In this document: piece by piece, positions 7,481 through 17,210 of the stretch
Position numbering within the stretch: position 1 is the stretch's first letter
Layout of the letters: every line of letters begins with the position of its first letter
NCBI GenBank assembly: GCA_013115135.1
Contig: JABANP010000621.1
Location: 1 to 27,103, forward strand
From: Perkinsus olseni
Taxonomy: Eukaryota > Perkinsozoa > Perkinsida > Perkinsidae
Direction of reading: 5' to 3'
Length of the DNA stretch: 27,103 nucleotides
Notes under the pieces: generated by a model
What the model was told of the DNA's origin: nothing
The model's database searches: none
What the model saw: the letters and a program-made list of their open reading frames with translations, nothing else
Position numbers and translations under genes: made by a program

Positions 7481-10431
7481 ATGTTGTTAACGCTTGATGC
7501 AACTTCGTCTGAACTCATCGCAACAAAAGGGATCAGTGGAAGGCCCGGAAGGGTTGAAATTGAGATCCTCTCAAAGTAGGTCCCCTCCGCCGCCGTCGAT
7601 CGGAACGCGTATTTGTTAAACTCCTTCTGTCCGAGAGCCGCACTCGGCGAGAATAATCAGCTCCTGTTACATGAGGGGTACACGTCGGTCGTGATCAGGA
7701 GAGGAGCTATCAAGTGCATATCAGTGAGCGGCGAGATCTTCGCTCGGTGGAGGTTCGCCACGGTAAAGTCGGCACGACGGCTGCGGCGAATCAAACGCGG
7801 TCTTCTCGAGAGGGTTGTCATCCCAAGGTGAACTCAAGAAGCTACTCTAGAGCCGACCCAATTGTAACGTCAGATTCAATCGACTATTGCAACAGGCATT
7901 GGTGGGCTGGAGCGCTCACGCGTCCTTCGCCAAGGCTGTTGAACCTTGGCTAGTGGTCGGAGCGGACCGCAAAACGATGGACGCTCATTTCAAGTCTTGG
8001 TGGAAGTAAACCCCTGAACATCGTTCTCTTCCGGCCCTCCCCAGCCCTTAATTCTGTCTCGGGCTCGCCGTGAAGATGATGGTCTCACCGTCCATGATGC
8101 ACCATTCCTTCAGGCATGTTTCTCGGAAGCGCGATCTCAGCGCCCGACAAGCCAGCCTGATTCAGATGAACCGACGGCGAACTCTGTTCAGGTGAGGCTG
8201 ACCTCCCTTGGCATCATGACGCCCCTTCACGTCGCTCCCGGTTTCCCGCTACTTCAGGAGCCTCCTGGCCTTCCGAGTTCACAATGAGCTCTTGTACCGA
8301 GCACGAAGCCTTCATGCGTGGATACAACTCCAGTCGCTTTCTGAAGTACGAGAGACGCTCATGATCGGCTGTCCCATACCACATTTTCCGCAGATCCTAT
8401 CACAGTGGCGAAGATCTATGGGCCGTATCGAGTCTGCCGTCTCCCTTTCACACCGTCAATCGCTTTCACTTTGTCGCCGTATCCTATCCTCTTGGAAGGC
8501 ACACAACAACCTCATGAACTCAGGGCGCACGCTGAATTCCTCAAAGTTGTTGAGGAGCCTCCGGGCTGTCGTGAATGAATGGAAGCAACTTCGAGGCCGA
8601 TGCTACAATCTTCGGGTTTCGGCAAGGGCTTTCCGCCAATTTCGGGCGGGCATTGCGCTGTGGAAGAAAGAGCAAGGGACGACGGATCTGATAGCAATCT
8701 TTGCTGTGCGCGCTAAGATACTCGGTCATTTATCTGCGTGGCACGCCGCAACGGAGCGGCGAATCTTAGCTCGAAGCAAGCTCGTTACAGAGCGACTAAG
8801 GGCAAATCTTTTGCGCTGGCAAGAACGATCTCGGCGGAACAGACTGAAACGTTTGCTCGTCTTTTGGCGGTATCAGTCCCGTAGGAGCTCACTGGAGCGC
8901 CGACTTATTGCCATTGTTGCTTCCGCCTGGCTTGCACTCGGACGGCAGAGGAAAAGATGGTACCTTGAGCACGTGTTCGAAACATGGAAGGAATCGACAA
9001 AGATTTGCCGGGCAGTCTCGAAGAGGGTGAAACAACGCGCTGCTGTACACCACTTCATAGAGTGGTGCGGCGTATTGTGGATGGCCCGAGCCAGCCGGGT
9101 CGGCGGGTACTTACGCCTGGCTGGGAGGCTAGCCTTTTGCTTCTCTCGTTGGGCTAGCATCTCGAAAAGTCGAATCAGGATAAGGCAAATTTCTTGGACT
9201 CGTCCGACAGAGCGCGGAAGAATCTTTGCTGCGTGGCTGCGACTTCAACTGGCTGTGCGGCGCGGCGATCTGCTCACGATGCGAAGATCTTTGAAGAGCT
9301 TCCGTTGCTATCATCGACGTAAGATACGCTTGAGACTGGACGACCGCCGAAGGACGGCTGCTATCAAAACGCTGCGACAGAGGAAGACTTGGGATTTTAT
9401 GAGGAATAATTTTGTGGCGCGCGACTTTGATCTACGACGGGCATTCAAGAGATACAGGAAAACAGTGGCAGCTCGGCGGTTGAAGCGCTCGCGTCGCTCC
9501 GCTTTGCGTCAATTGATCTTGCGGAAGTACTTCACCCGCATGCAGCGCCTCCTCTGCGCCCTCCTCAATAGCCGTATCAACTTAGCGAGCAGTAAGTCCG
9601 CATGAACTCTGTCCGGTATTTGCGCATCCTCCAACCCACTCGATAATCCAGTCCGTAATGGGAGAAAAATTATACGATAAATGAGGCCACTAGGCCACGC
9701 GGCAGCAAGGGCACCAGCAGAGTACTCAGAAGTTGGCCCACTGCTGCTTCAGTAGTTACACCGCCACAAGACGTAGTGGCCTCAATTTATCATCATGATA
9801 CGATAGTTCAACGGCCGTCGTTCTCGCCTCGTCACCGCGCGACATAGTGGCCTTATTTTTACATGTCGAATTTCATCGTCGTTAGACACTTCACCAGGCT
9901 ACATCAGCTCGTTGCGAGATCCGCTGAGTCAATTTTTAGGCTCCTTCATACCGATGTGAAAGAAGTGCTCTTGCGTGCTTCAGGGTGCTTCAACGGGTGG
10001 TTTGATACCGCGAGAGGAATCCGATTCACTCGACTAGCGTACCGCGAGCTCATAGGCCATCACTTCATTTCGTGGCGGGACAAGGTAGGTCGTCGAGACC
10101 ACAGCCAGTCGTCAAGGGCCATCCTCAGACCGTGAGTTCCTCTCGACTCCGAGGCATCGCCTATGGCATCCTCGTACGGCAGCTGAGGTCAGCGTGGGCA
10201 GTGTTTCGAGAGGCTATCCGACTGCGGAGGTGAGTCCACGCGGAAGTACGGAACTCTCTCTCTCGCCACAATGATTTACGATTCATTTTGTCAAATTCAA
10301 ATTTAATGATAGGGCTTCCGGTCCGTGATGGCAGGTTATACGGCCAGGCCCCTCTACCACTGCTCAATGACTCGGCCGACGATTCCTGGTTTACCCCGAA
10401 AAGTAGCTTCAGGAGAGCCCGTGTTACATAA
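7481..10431 (+). CDS. Sfi1-like centrin-binding repeat protein, spliced gene
   Basis: Hand-built exons: 7481-7575, 7636-7827, 7874-8005, 8114-8191, 8258-~9591, ~9886-10084, 10129-10229, 10335-10431 (stop TAA), giving about 740 residues. Introns are GT-AG, mostly 44-108 nt, and splice phases agree except at the large intron ~9592-9885, whose ends I could not fit: the GTAAGT donor at 9592 gives phase 1, the best acceptor phase 2. A GTACTT donor inside the exon near 9525 would fit the phase. The protein is basic and consists almost wholly of Trp-centred helical repeats spaced about 23-35 residues, e.g. ILSSWKAH, VNEWKQLR, LSAWHAAT, LLVFWRYQ, VFETWKES, FAAWLRLQ, FISWRDK. This is the pattern of Sfi1-type centrin-binding repeats. 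In that family each repeat binds one centrin at spindle poles or basal bodies; this role is inferred from the repeats alone. Confidence 0.75.
9679..9858. mobile_element. MITE-like inverted-repeat element inside an intron of the Sfi1-like gene
   Basis: The outer arms are 24-base inverted repeats: 9679-9702 (AAATGAGGCCACTAGG...) and 9835-9858, agreeing at about 20 of 24 positions. A third copy of the arm, in the right-arm orientation, lies inside at 9761-9788 (TAGTGGCCTCAATTT). The element is about 180 bp and has no coding capacity. An 8-base repeat ATACGATA occurs at 9672-9679 and again near 9797-9804, so a shorter 9680-9796 element is also possible. It lies in the one intron whose borders I could not settle, and may have enlarged it. 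Confidence 0.55.
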
Positions 10432-10750
10432 CATGTCACTCACTTGCGACTCTACCCGATGCTTGTTGTGCTAGTTGTTCATAAAACTATAGGGAGAAGA
10501 TTAACCCGTCGTCGTCGCCTCGATTTGGATGGGGAAGGCTTCTCCCGTTGCCCATGTCTCGTAGCGTTCGCGAGTCAGTGCAACAGCTGCCGGGGACAGC
10601 ACACGAGAACAGCGAAACTAGAAGAGACCATGGTACAGTGGCTGAGACATCGTCACGCGCCACAAAATTGACTCAGTAGTCCGGCTAGCAGCCGTGACCA
10701 GCTCGGTCCTCCTGCAGCGGCTTCTCCACCTAAACGCTGTGTTCGACGCT

Positions 10751-11008
10751 CTGCTATTTGCGCCTGGCACGATCATTGCATGGATTCTCAAGGTGAAGCC
10801 CATCTGCGCACAGCAAACAATCTCAAACTCCGCTCGACAGGCCGCATCTTCCGAGGTCCATGAGAGATCCTATCAAGTCCTGCTGCCCATGGTCATCGTT
10901 GTCCTAGCCCTTGAGGGGCCTCGACTTGCCCTCGGCTACAGCGGCAATCTCGGAGAGAGGGTGAGGGCTCTGCTTCGCTTCTATACCCCCACTGCCAAGC
11001 CCGCGTGA
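10751..11008 (+). other. Conserved open frame in unit A, possible exon of a membrane protein
   Basis: The frame reads from about FDALLFAPGTIIAWILK through a hydrophobic LLPMVIVVLALEGP segment to a TGA at 11008. The unit B copy (about 16464-16736) keeps the same frame despite substitutions, which argues for coding use at some time. A 48-base GT...AG piece (GTGAAGCC...CTCGACAG) inside could be an intron of a multiple of three. No ATG start or family can be assigned, and the flanking blocks carry indels between copies. It may be a dead gene remnant. Confidence 0.3.
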
Positions 11009-11205
11009 ATCATCAGCTCTACAGAGAATCACTGCTAGTGGTTCATTGTTATCGCCATGTTATTGGTTTGCAACTCCCCAACTCTCCTGACCGCAGACTC
11101 AGTCTGAAGGCTTCAACAATTTAAAGGGCTATAGATCCGAACTCTAGGATTCTATTCCCCGAGACCACAGCTAGCTAAGCGCGGATCCACCGCTCTCATG
11201 CTTTC

Positions 11206-11568
11206 GTGTACCAGTGTCCGCTCAGGCGCTGCTTAGCAGGTACCACATCTCTTTCTCTGGTTGGTGATATCTATTTTCCCACTACTCGTCACACTCGTCG
11301 CCATCCTCGTCACACGCAATCAGGTGCAAGAGTTGACAGCAGCAGCATGCCCGTACGATCGCTTCCTCTGTGCGTCGTCGATGTATCTTTCAGTTCGTGT
11401 TTGACGAGCTTCGAGGTGGTACTCATTTGCCTCGAGATCGCCCTCGTCTCTATCAGCGTGCTGGTCGGTATCGCCGTCACAAGAAGGTTGATTGCCGTGA
11501 AAACATTCCGATTTTATGAACAATACTTCGTCACTAGCATGACCGAATGGCAGCCTCCAAGATTCTAA
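11206..11568 (+). other. Possible membrane-segment ORF in unit A, broken in unit B
   Basis: An open frame ends with a hydrophobic stretch (VVLICLEIALVSISVLVGIA) followed by TRRLIAVKTFRFYEQYF. The equivalent sequence in unit B (16,760-16,945) carries an extra 14 bases (GACGCTGATTCAGC) that shift the frame and bring an early stop. Only the last third of this ORF lies in the duplicated block. The opposite strand is also open in both copies, so coding use is doubtful. Confidence 0.2.
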
Positions 11569-11572
11569 CCAT

Positions 11573-12868
11573 TCCTCGCGCTGCGTTCGAACCGTCAGTT
11601 TTATCAACGAATTTCTCGCTGACTGTGCAATATAACACGGTGACGTCGTCAACGACATACACACGTCAACTTGACGTGTTCTCGTAGAGCCTGAACCTCG
11701 GAGGTAAGGGCCTCTGGAACGTCGAGGATAGTCTCGTTCACAGACAATGCCCTGGGCGGTATTTTCGCGGCGACTTTGGGCGAGTACGAAAAACAAAAGG
11801 TGGTTGAGAACTACAGCCGTCTACATCGTGCTGCGACAACGAGGGGGTGATTAAACGGCGAGGAAGATATGAGGACGCGCTCCCGTGGCGTGCTAGTCAC
11901 TTCGTGTGCCAACACACGCCGCAAACTAACACATTTCCTACTGGAGCGACGCCAACACGACACAGTGAAATTATACATGGGGAAACCTTCAACCGTACGC
12001 TGGGGGCGTGGAGGAAGTCTAGCTCTTGATTGCTGACTAGTATCAGTCGGACGGACGAACCTAGGCTTCAAGCCAAGGGTTTGGCATAGGAAACTAACAG
12101 AGAGAGCCGATACAACCGCCATGGCGCAGGCCGTGGGCACTCAGTGGTCTCCTCAGATTCGCTGACTGGTAGGGCGTCAGTAGACTTGGACCGTATGCGA
12201 GAGTCCCGATTGAATTTGGCGTTCACTTGGTCATAGTGCAATAACGGAAGGTACAGGCGGTTCATGTTACTCGAACGTCCAGTGTTCTACCTGTTTTCAT
12301 GGCGATCATGAGTATCCGCAACGGTCACGGTTTCGGCGTAAGATACGTCGGCGCGATCGCCTTTGTCGCTCGCATCAAGTATCACTGATACGGTTACCCT
12401 CCGCGGATTAGTATCACGGATAACCCCTGAATCAAGGGTACTGATACTGTATCAGTCACTTTAATCGTGTGAATGGTACACGGGTAATTGTGTTGCTCAG
12501 ATTACAGAGACTGCGTGTCTATAGTCTTCGCAATCGACCGAGGCCCGCTTCCTTCATGGGATCTGTACCCGTAACTTTGCTGTCACAATGTGACAGTCAC
12601 ATAAATGCGCAGTAGCAGATGGGAGCGACCTTCCTATCATCAAACCCTCCCCACTGGCGAGCTCAACACTACAGTCTTACTCAAATCAGCGTAGTTTAGC
12701 TAGGCTCTACTCCGGATGGGTTATGCACAGTTGTTTCACGAGGGAGATTTAACGAGCGGCAAGATATGACGTTGAGTGTAGAACGTTCTATATGTAAAAT
12801 ACTTTCGGAAATAGATAAAATCGAGAACTGGCCCCACCAGAAGGAAGAGCACGACAGGCATAAGCGGT
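11573..12868. other. Gene-poor stretch with a TGATAC palindrome cluster
   Basis: I see no gene here. Short ORFs on both strands lack family resemblance or splice support. At 12,379-12,456 there are several TGATAC/GTATCA copies forming palindromes: GTATCA-C-TGATAC (12379-12391) and ACTGATAC-T-GTATCAGT (12440-12456), with another GTATCA at 12411. From about 12,850 the sequence is homologous to unit B again (3' flank of the Cys-rich gene). Confidence 0.5.
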
Positions 12869-13342
12869 CTAGTCACATGAACCGGGTGGGCACCATACAG
12901 GTATACCATCGTCGCAGCCTTCGTCAATACCATGCACGCAGGCGGCAGTACGCTGAGGATTGGTGTAGTACATGCTACGGCAGATATTCCTGTCACAACG
13001 GCAGCCGACACGGACCTCAGGGTGATCTTGGCATGCATCGTTGTCGAGCCTGTTGCACTCGGAAGTGCAAGTAGCATTGGGAGGGGCGGTGCTGCATGGC
13101 ACCGGGTCCTTAGCAGGACCATAACCACAGCCTTCATCAACGGCGGCGATGCAGGTGGAATTGTGAGAGGCGTCCTTGAAGTAGAGGTCGCGACAGATGT
13201 TACGATCCATACGGCAATCCAGCGTCATGCGAGTTCTCTCGCACTCATTGTTGCCGAGAGCATTGCAAAGGTCAGTGCAGACTTCGGGAGTCTGAGCCCC
13301 CGCGGCAGCAACAACGATGAAAATCGACTTCAGGATGGCCAT
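12869..13342 (-). CDS. Small Cys-rich secreted protein, paralogue A (157 aa)
   Basis: The start is the ATG at 13342 (MAILKS), because it gives a clean signal peptide (IFIVVAAAGA, cleavage probably after AGAQ) and matches the start of paralogue B; the frame is open upstream but without support. The mature part has 18 Cys in two homologous ~65-residue modules. Each reads C-x3-C-N ... C ... C-R-x-D-RNICR-x-x-Y ... C ... DEGC ... P-x-C. The modules are joined by GYGPAKDPVPCSTAPPNATC. The disulfide-rich pattern suggests an extracellular or lumenal protein. I recognise no named family. Paralogue B lies at 17,211-17,681 in a duplicated unit; no intron is needed in either. Confidence 0.85.
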   Translation of the reverse strand: MAILKSIFIVVAAAGAQTPEVCTDLCNALGNNECERTRMTLDCRMDRNICRDLYFKDASHNSTCIAAVDEGCGYGPAKDPVPCSTAPPNATCTSECNRLDNDACQDHPEVRVGCRCDRNICRSMYYTNPQRTAACVHGIDEGCDDGIPVWCPPGSCD

Positions 13343-14407
13343 CGAGAACGGAATTGATGGAAAGTGTAGCAATAAGCGGATTGACGGGCCGCTGTTAGGT
13401 GTGTCGCGCACAAAGCTGTGGTCATCCGCGCAACGTTTGTGAGTGTCTCAGGGACACCAGGCATCCAAGGGCTGGAGGCTCCCGGAGCAAGATCTGATGA
13501 TGGCATTATCGAAAGGCTTCAGCGTTGGGTGCCCTCAAGATCCCCACTTGACTCTATCATGTGTTTAAATTGAACCAGAGGAACTGCTCTTCTTTGTAGT
13601 TCGATGCAGATCTATCTGAGAGGAGAACGCGTGCGGACCTATTGCGCGAAGAGTCAGATCTGCCCTCGCAGTGTCCCAATTGTGTGTTCAACTCACTGTG
13701 TAACACAGTCTGTGTTGCAAAACAGAGTACAGGCGCAGCACCCAATTATCTTACTAATGTGAATCGCCTTCGGGCAAAAGGGTTTCATCGACGGTTGGAG
13801 TTCTCACTAACATAAAGGATGGGATTGATAGACTGGCCGAGGTAGCCTGAGAAAAGCGGGTTTTATTGCGCACAGCAAAGCTGGTGTGGTTCTTAATATG
13901 GGCTGCTGTGAGCAGTCTGTCAGATAAGGACTCCTCATCTCACAGACTGCTCACAACAGCCCATGAGACAAGAGCAGCTCGTGATGAGCTGAACACTGTA
14001 GTGACAACTACCTCCGCTGGCAGCGGACCGCTACTGCTGCGTACCATGAATCCCAAGGTTGAAACCCCTGAGTGTGGGGAGGGGGAGTGGGGCGTGCGAG
14101 GGCCGGAACCTGAGGCAAGCGCAGTTCCGTGAGAGAGCTCTCGGAACCGCCGAAACCCAGGCGATCACGGACTTGCAGGCCCATGAAAGCCGAGTAGCGC
14201 TAGCTGTGCAGCTGGTGTCCCAACGCTGCACCTTTGTGTCGAATGTCCCCACACGGCCGGCTTCACCGACGGTATGTGACTTCGTCCATACCTCCAGACG
14301 ATCATTTTCTCTTCGTGCGCATTCGCTCTTTGTGCGTCCAATCGTCCCGAAAATCGCGTGCATTCCTCGTCACGCTATTGAAGACACTTTTCCCCCTAAC
14401 TTCTCTC
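13343..14407. other. Intergenic stretch with no supported gene
   Basis: Short ORFs on both strands show no recognisable protein. The main feature is the palindrome at 13,899-13,963. A G-rich patch (GAGTGTGGGGAGGGGGAGTG) lies near 14,070-14,090. The region between the start of paralogue A and the Foldback-like element has no counterpart that I can see upstream of paralogue B. Confidence 0.5.
13899..13963. repeat. 65-bp near-perfect palindrome
   Basis: The arms 13899-13930 and 13932-13963 are reverse complements at 29 of 32 positions, around a single central base at 13931. The outermost 22 bases (TGGGCTGCTGTGAGCAGTCT...) match with one G/T-type difference. It could fold as one long hairpin in RNA or extrude a cruciform in DNA. 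No flanking element ends are visible. Confidence 0.85.
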
Positions 14408-14944
14408 CACCATTTCCTGACCTACTTGGTAGAATCCCAGAGCAAGCTAGTTAAATCCAAGAGCAATTTAATAAAGCCCAGACCAAAATAGTTTAACCCC
14501 AAAGCAATGTTGTCGGCATGCGAGGCGCATCCGGATCGTCCCTCCTCCCGGCATGGGGACTCCGGCCATGAGTGGCGGGAGAGGCGGTAGAACGAAGTCA
14601 CAGTACCTCCTGCCGTACTGCGAGATGTTGCTCCGAAAAGGTGTTGAGGCGATTACTTCAATCACGCCCAGAAATTGTACCCTCGTTGCTCAGCTATGCA
14701 AGACATGCCAGCCGGAGCACCAACTCGACTGTTCAACGGTTATGTTTTAACCTGTGATCTGCAGGATATCGAGGGTCCACTTCATGTAGTCTGACGATTG
14801 TGAGTTTTACGTACTTTTTGGTGACTTCGTCGAGCTCTACTGAACTGGTCTTTCATGAAACTAATTGCTTTGGGGTTTTTACTAATTTGGGCTTGGTTTT
14901 ATTGATTTGCTCTCGGGTTTTACTAGATAGGTCTGGAAATGGTG
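14408..14944. mobile_element. Foldback-like element with iterated terminal arms
   Basis: The left arm (14408-14508) and right arm (about 14864-14944) are imperfect inverted repeats. Both outer ends read CACCATTTCC-N-GACCTA when the right is reversed, and both inner ends read CCCCAAAGCAAT. Each arm is made of three to four ~20-base iterations of the type TAGTTAAATCCAAGAGCAAT. Arms built from short tandem units are typical of Foldback transposons. The ~355-base centre has no recognisable gene. No clear target-site duplication is seen. Confidence 0.6.
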
Positions 14945-15049
14945 CAGCTCACGAGGAACGAGCCACTCGTTCGAGTGTATAGGATGGCTGCCAGCCACTG
15001 GATTGGGTAAGAATGATGAATGTTATGCCGTTCTTGAGGGTTACTGATA

Positions 15050-15318
15050 CCTGTGCTAGTTGTTAGTGAAAGTAAAGGGTGGAGATAGTCCACTCGTCGC
15101 CTTGATCTGGATGGGGAAGGCTTCTCCCGTTGCTCATGTCTCGTAGCGTTCTCGTCCTAATGCAGCAGCCGAGGACAGCGCACGAGAACGGCGACATTAG
15201 AAGAGATTATGGTACAGTGGCAGAGGCATCGTCACGCGCCACTAAATTGACTCAGTAGTGCGGCTAGCTGCAGTGACCAGTTCGGTCCTCCTGCAGCAGC
15301 TTTTTTCTGAGCTAAACC
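15050..15318. repeat. Segmental duplication, unit B (first block)
   Basis: This matches 10465-10733 of unit A, including the stretch around GGATGGGGAAGGCTTCTCCC and CATCGTCACGCGCCAC. Indels between the copies (about 15,146-15,170 against 10,568-10,600) break any common reading frame, so it is probably not coding now. The homology is interrupted at about 15,319 by an insertion and resumes at about 16,447. Confidence 0.75.
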
Positions 15319-16446
15319 CCCGGGGTTCGACTTGGGTAGAAACAAGACCCTCCCTCTTGTGTTCGGAGACGACACAAGCTGTGGGACAGACCGTTGGGCC
15401 CTACAGCAAGCTACGCAACTGCCTTACCACCTATTCAGCCTTCGAATTGTGGTTTATCTTTAAGCGCGAGAAAATTTAAGGAGCCTTCCCTCCTACTCGG
15501 AAGCTATAGTCCGACTGATGACGGTAGTGGCCTAGGAGTAGCTCGATGTTCGATATCGTTTGCGTGGTCTGATTTCGGGCCGGACGTGGTAAAAATTGAT
15601 CCAAATTAGTGACGAGCGTCCTGGCTTCCTCAGAGGTCGAGGTCGTTACAGCCTCGCGGCTCCGGTAACCTCGCGGTAAAAGTCTTTTGTCGGTGGCGAC
15701 TACTGTATGTGCGCAAATTGTGCGAATCTTCATGATCCACAAGATCGGATCTCGCGCCGGTCCGTTTGAGGACTAGGACAGTAACAATTGACGCAGTTGT
15801 TCTGATCATTTCGGATGCGGTTCGCAGATTGAACCACCTGAGTCGGAAAATCCGACGTTATGCAGCAAAATCGGCTGCCAAGGTACTCCTGTCATGAGCA
15901 TGGGACTGCAGCTTATCTCGAGGTGATGCGATTGCTTCGGGTAGGGCGATTAGTCCCAGAGATGCTTCGAGCATCAGCACGGTTCTGACAGAACCTCATT
16001 CAGGCTCCACGGTGCCTTTCTTGCAATCACTCCTTCAAACCTGTCCCGAGAGACATAGTTCGCCTGGAGCTATCAGCTCGACCGTAGGACAGTCAAAGAA
16101 GTCTATCTATTTGGTTGTTAGCGGTTTGCGCTGGCCCAGTTGGGCTCTAGTCTTGCTGCCAACCGCTTGTGACTTGGAGGAGATTGGGGAGAGTGCTTTG
16201 ACCTGGTAGGTCCTGGGATCACCAGTAGCGATCTCATGCTTCCAGCTCGGGCACTGTGGTTCGCTTGCCAATCAACTCGCAGTGGCTGTCACAGTTCCTG
16301 CACCTGGGCCGCCGCCCCTGTCTGGAGCAAGCCGTTTGACACGGCTCTCGGCTGCTTTGAGATGCTTCGCGAGTGACAACCCGCTGCACAGTGCTAACGG
16401 CACTGTTCGGGCTCCGGAACCACCTCCTCCCAGCCCCCGCGGCTAC
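15319..16446. other. Insertion of about 1.1 kb within unit B
   Basis: Relative to unit A, homology breaks after CTGCAGCAGCTT and resumes at GGCTTTACCACCTCAACGC. The broken site corresponds to CAGCGGCTTCTCCACC in A, so a short CRGCTT is present at both edges and may be a target-site duplication. I find no inverted ends, no transposase and no recognisable protein; the short ORFs look random. It may be an unknown non-autonomous element, or ancestral sequence deleted from A. Confidence 0.4.
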
Positions 16447-16945
16447 GGCTTTACCACCTCAACGCTGCGTTCGACGCTCTGCTGTTTGCGCCGCGCACGA
16501 TCATTGCATGGATCATTAAGGTGAAGCCGATCTCCGCACAGCAAAGAATCTCAAACTCCGCTCGACAGGCCGCATCTTCCGAGGTCCATGAGAGATCCTA
16601 TCAAGTCCTGCTGCCCATGGTCATCGTTGTCCTAGCCCTTGAAGGGCCTCGACTTGCCCTCGGCTACTGCGGCAATCTCGGGGAGAGGGTGAGCCCTCCG
16701 GTTCCCTTCTATACAGCCACTGCCAAGCCCACGTGAATTATCAGCGCTACAGAAAATATTAGCTTCGAGGTGGTACTCATTCGCCTCGAGATCGCACCCG
16801 TCTCGATCAGCGACGCTGATTCAGCGTGCTGGCCGGCATCGCCGTCACAAGAAGGTTGGTTGCCGTGAAAACTTTCCGATTTTATGAACAACACTTCGTC
16901 ACAAGCATGACCGAATGGCAGCCCCAAGATTCTAACCATTCCTAG
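16447..16945. repeat. Segmental duplication, unit B (second and third blocks)
   Basis: 16447-16757 matches 10724-11030 of unit A and keeps the open frame with LLPMVIVVLALEGPRLALGY. 16760-16945 matches 11404-11572, but here the two blocks are directly joined. The third block has a 14-base insertion relative to A, near 16,813. The following 265 bases to paralogue B hold no gene I can see. Confidence 0.75.
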
Positions 16946-17210
16946 AATTACGTTGCTCCTGTGCCTTTCGCTGCGCGTTCATGATTCGACGAATCATAAA
17001 GGAATCGGGTTCGTACTCGACTCCGTGAGAAAACTGAGCTCAACACGAAATTTATAAGTTAAGAAAAGTGAAAGAAGTGAAGAAGGGCCGCCCTCCCGAC
17101 GAGATGAACAGCAGCCAGCTTCGAGGGAGGTTCTGGCCCTTGGGGAAGGAGCTCAGGAAGTGAGCTGGCTGAGCCAACCAGACTCAGCTAGGACGACAGG
17201 TAGAAGCCGT

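Larger units (their letters stand above)
10465..11572. repeat. Segmental duplication, unit A (left blocks)
   Basis: Three blocks match unit B. They are 10465-10733 (with 15050-15318), 10724-11030 (with 16447-16757) and 11404-11572 (with 16760-16945). The shared blocks are readily aligned by eye, with scattered substitutions and small indels. Unit A has an extra ~370 bases (11,035-11,402) absent from B, while B has a 1.1-kb insertion absent from A. One reading frame (10,751-11,005; ends ...LALGYSGNLGERV...) stays open in both copies with few amino acid changes, including LLPMVIVVLALEGPRLALGY; it may be a membrane-protein exon followed by a conserved GTGAGS donor. The rest looks decayed. Confidence 0.75.

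Noticed and set aside
11320..11796. 158-codon minus-strand open frame in unit A
   Set aside because: Only part is shared with unit B, no motif or start support exists, and it overlaps a possibly hydrophobic plus-strand frame that is itself doubtful.
12932..13357. Plus-strand open frame opposite the Cys-rich gene (also 17160-17696)
   Set aside because: Both are antisense shadows. The minus strand has a signal peptide and a conserved Cys pattern in both paralogues.
13866..14132. Plus-strand open frame across the palindrome
   Set aside because: It runs through the palindrome and has no family, start context or splice support.
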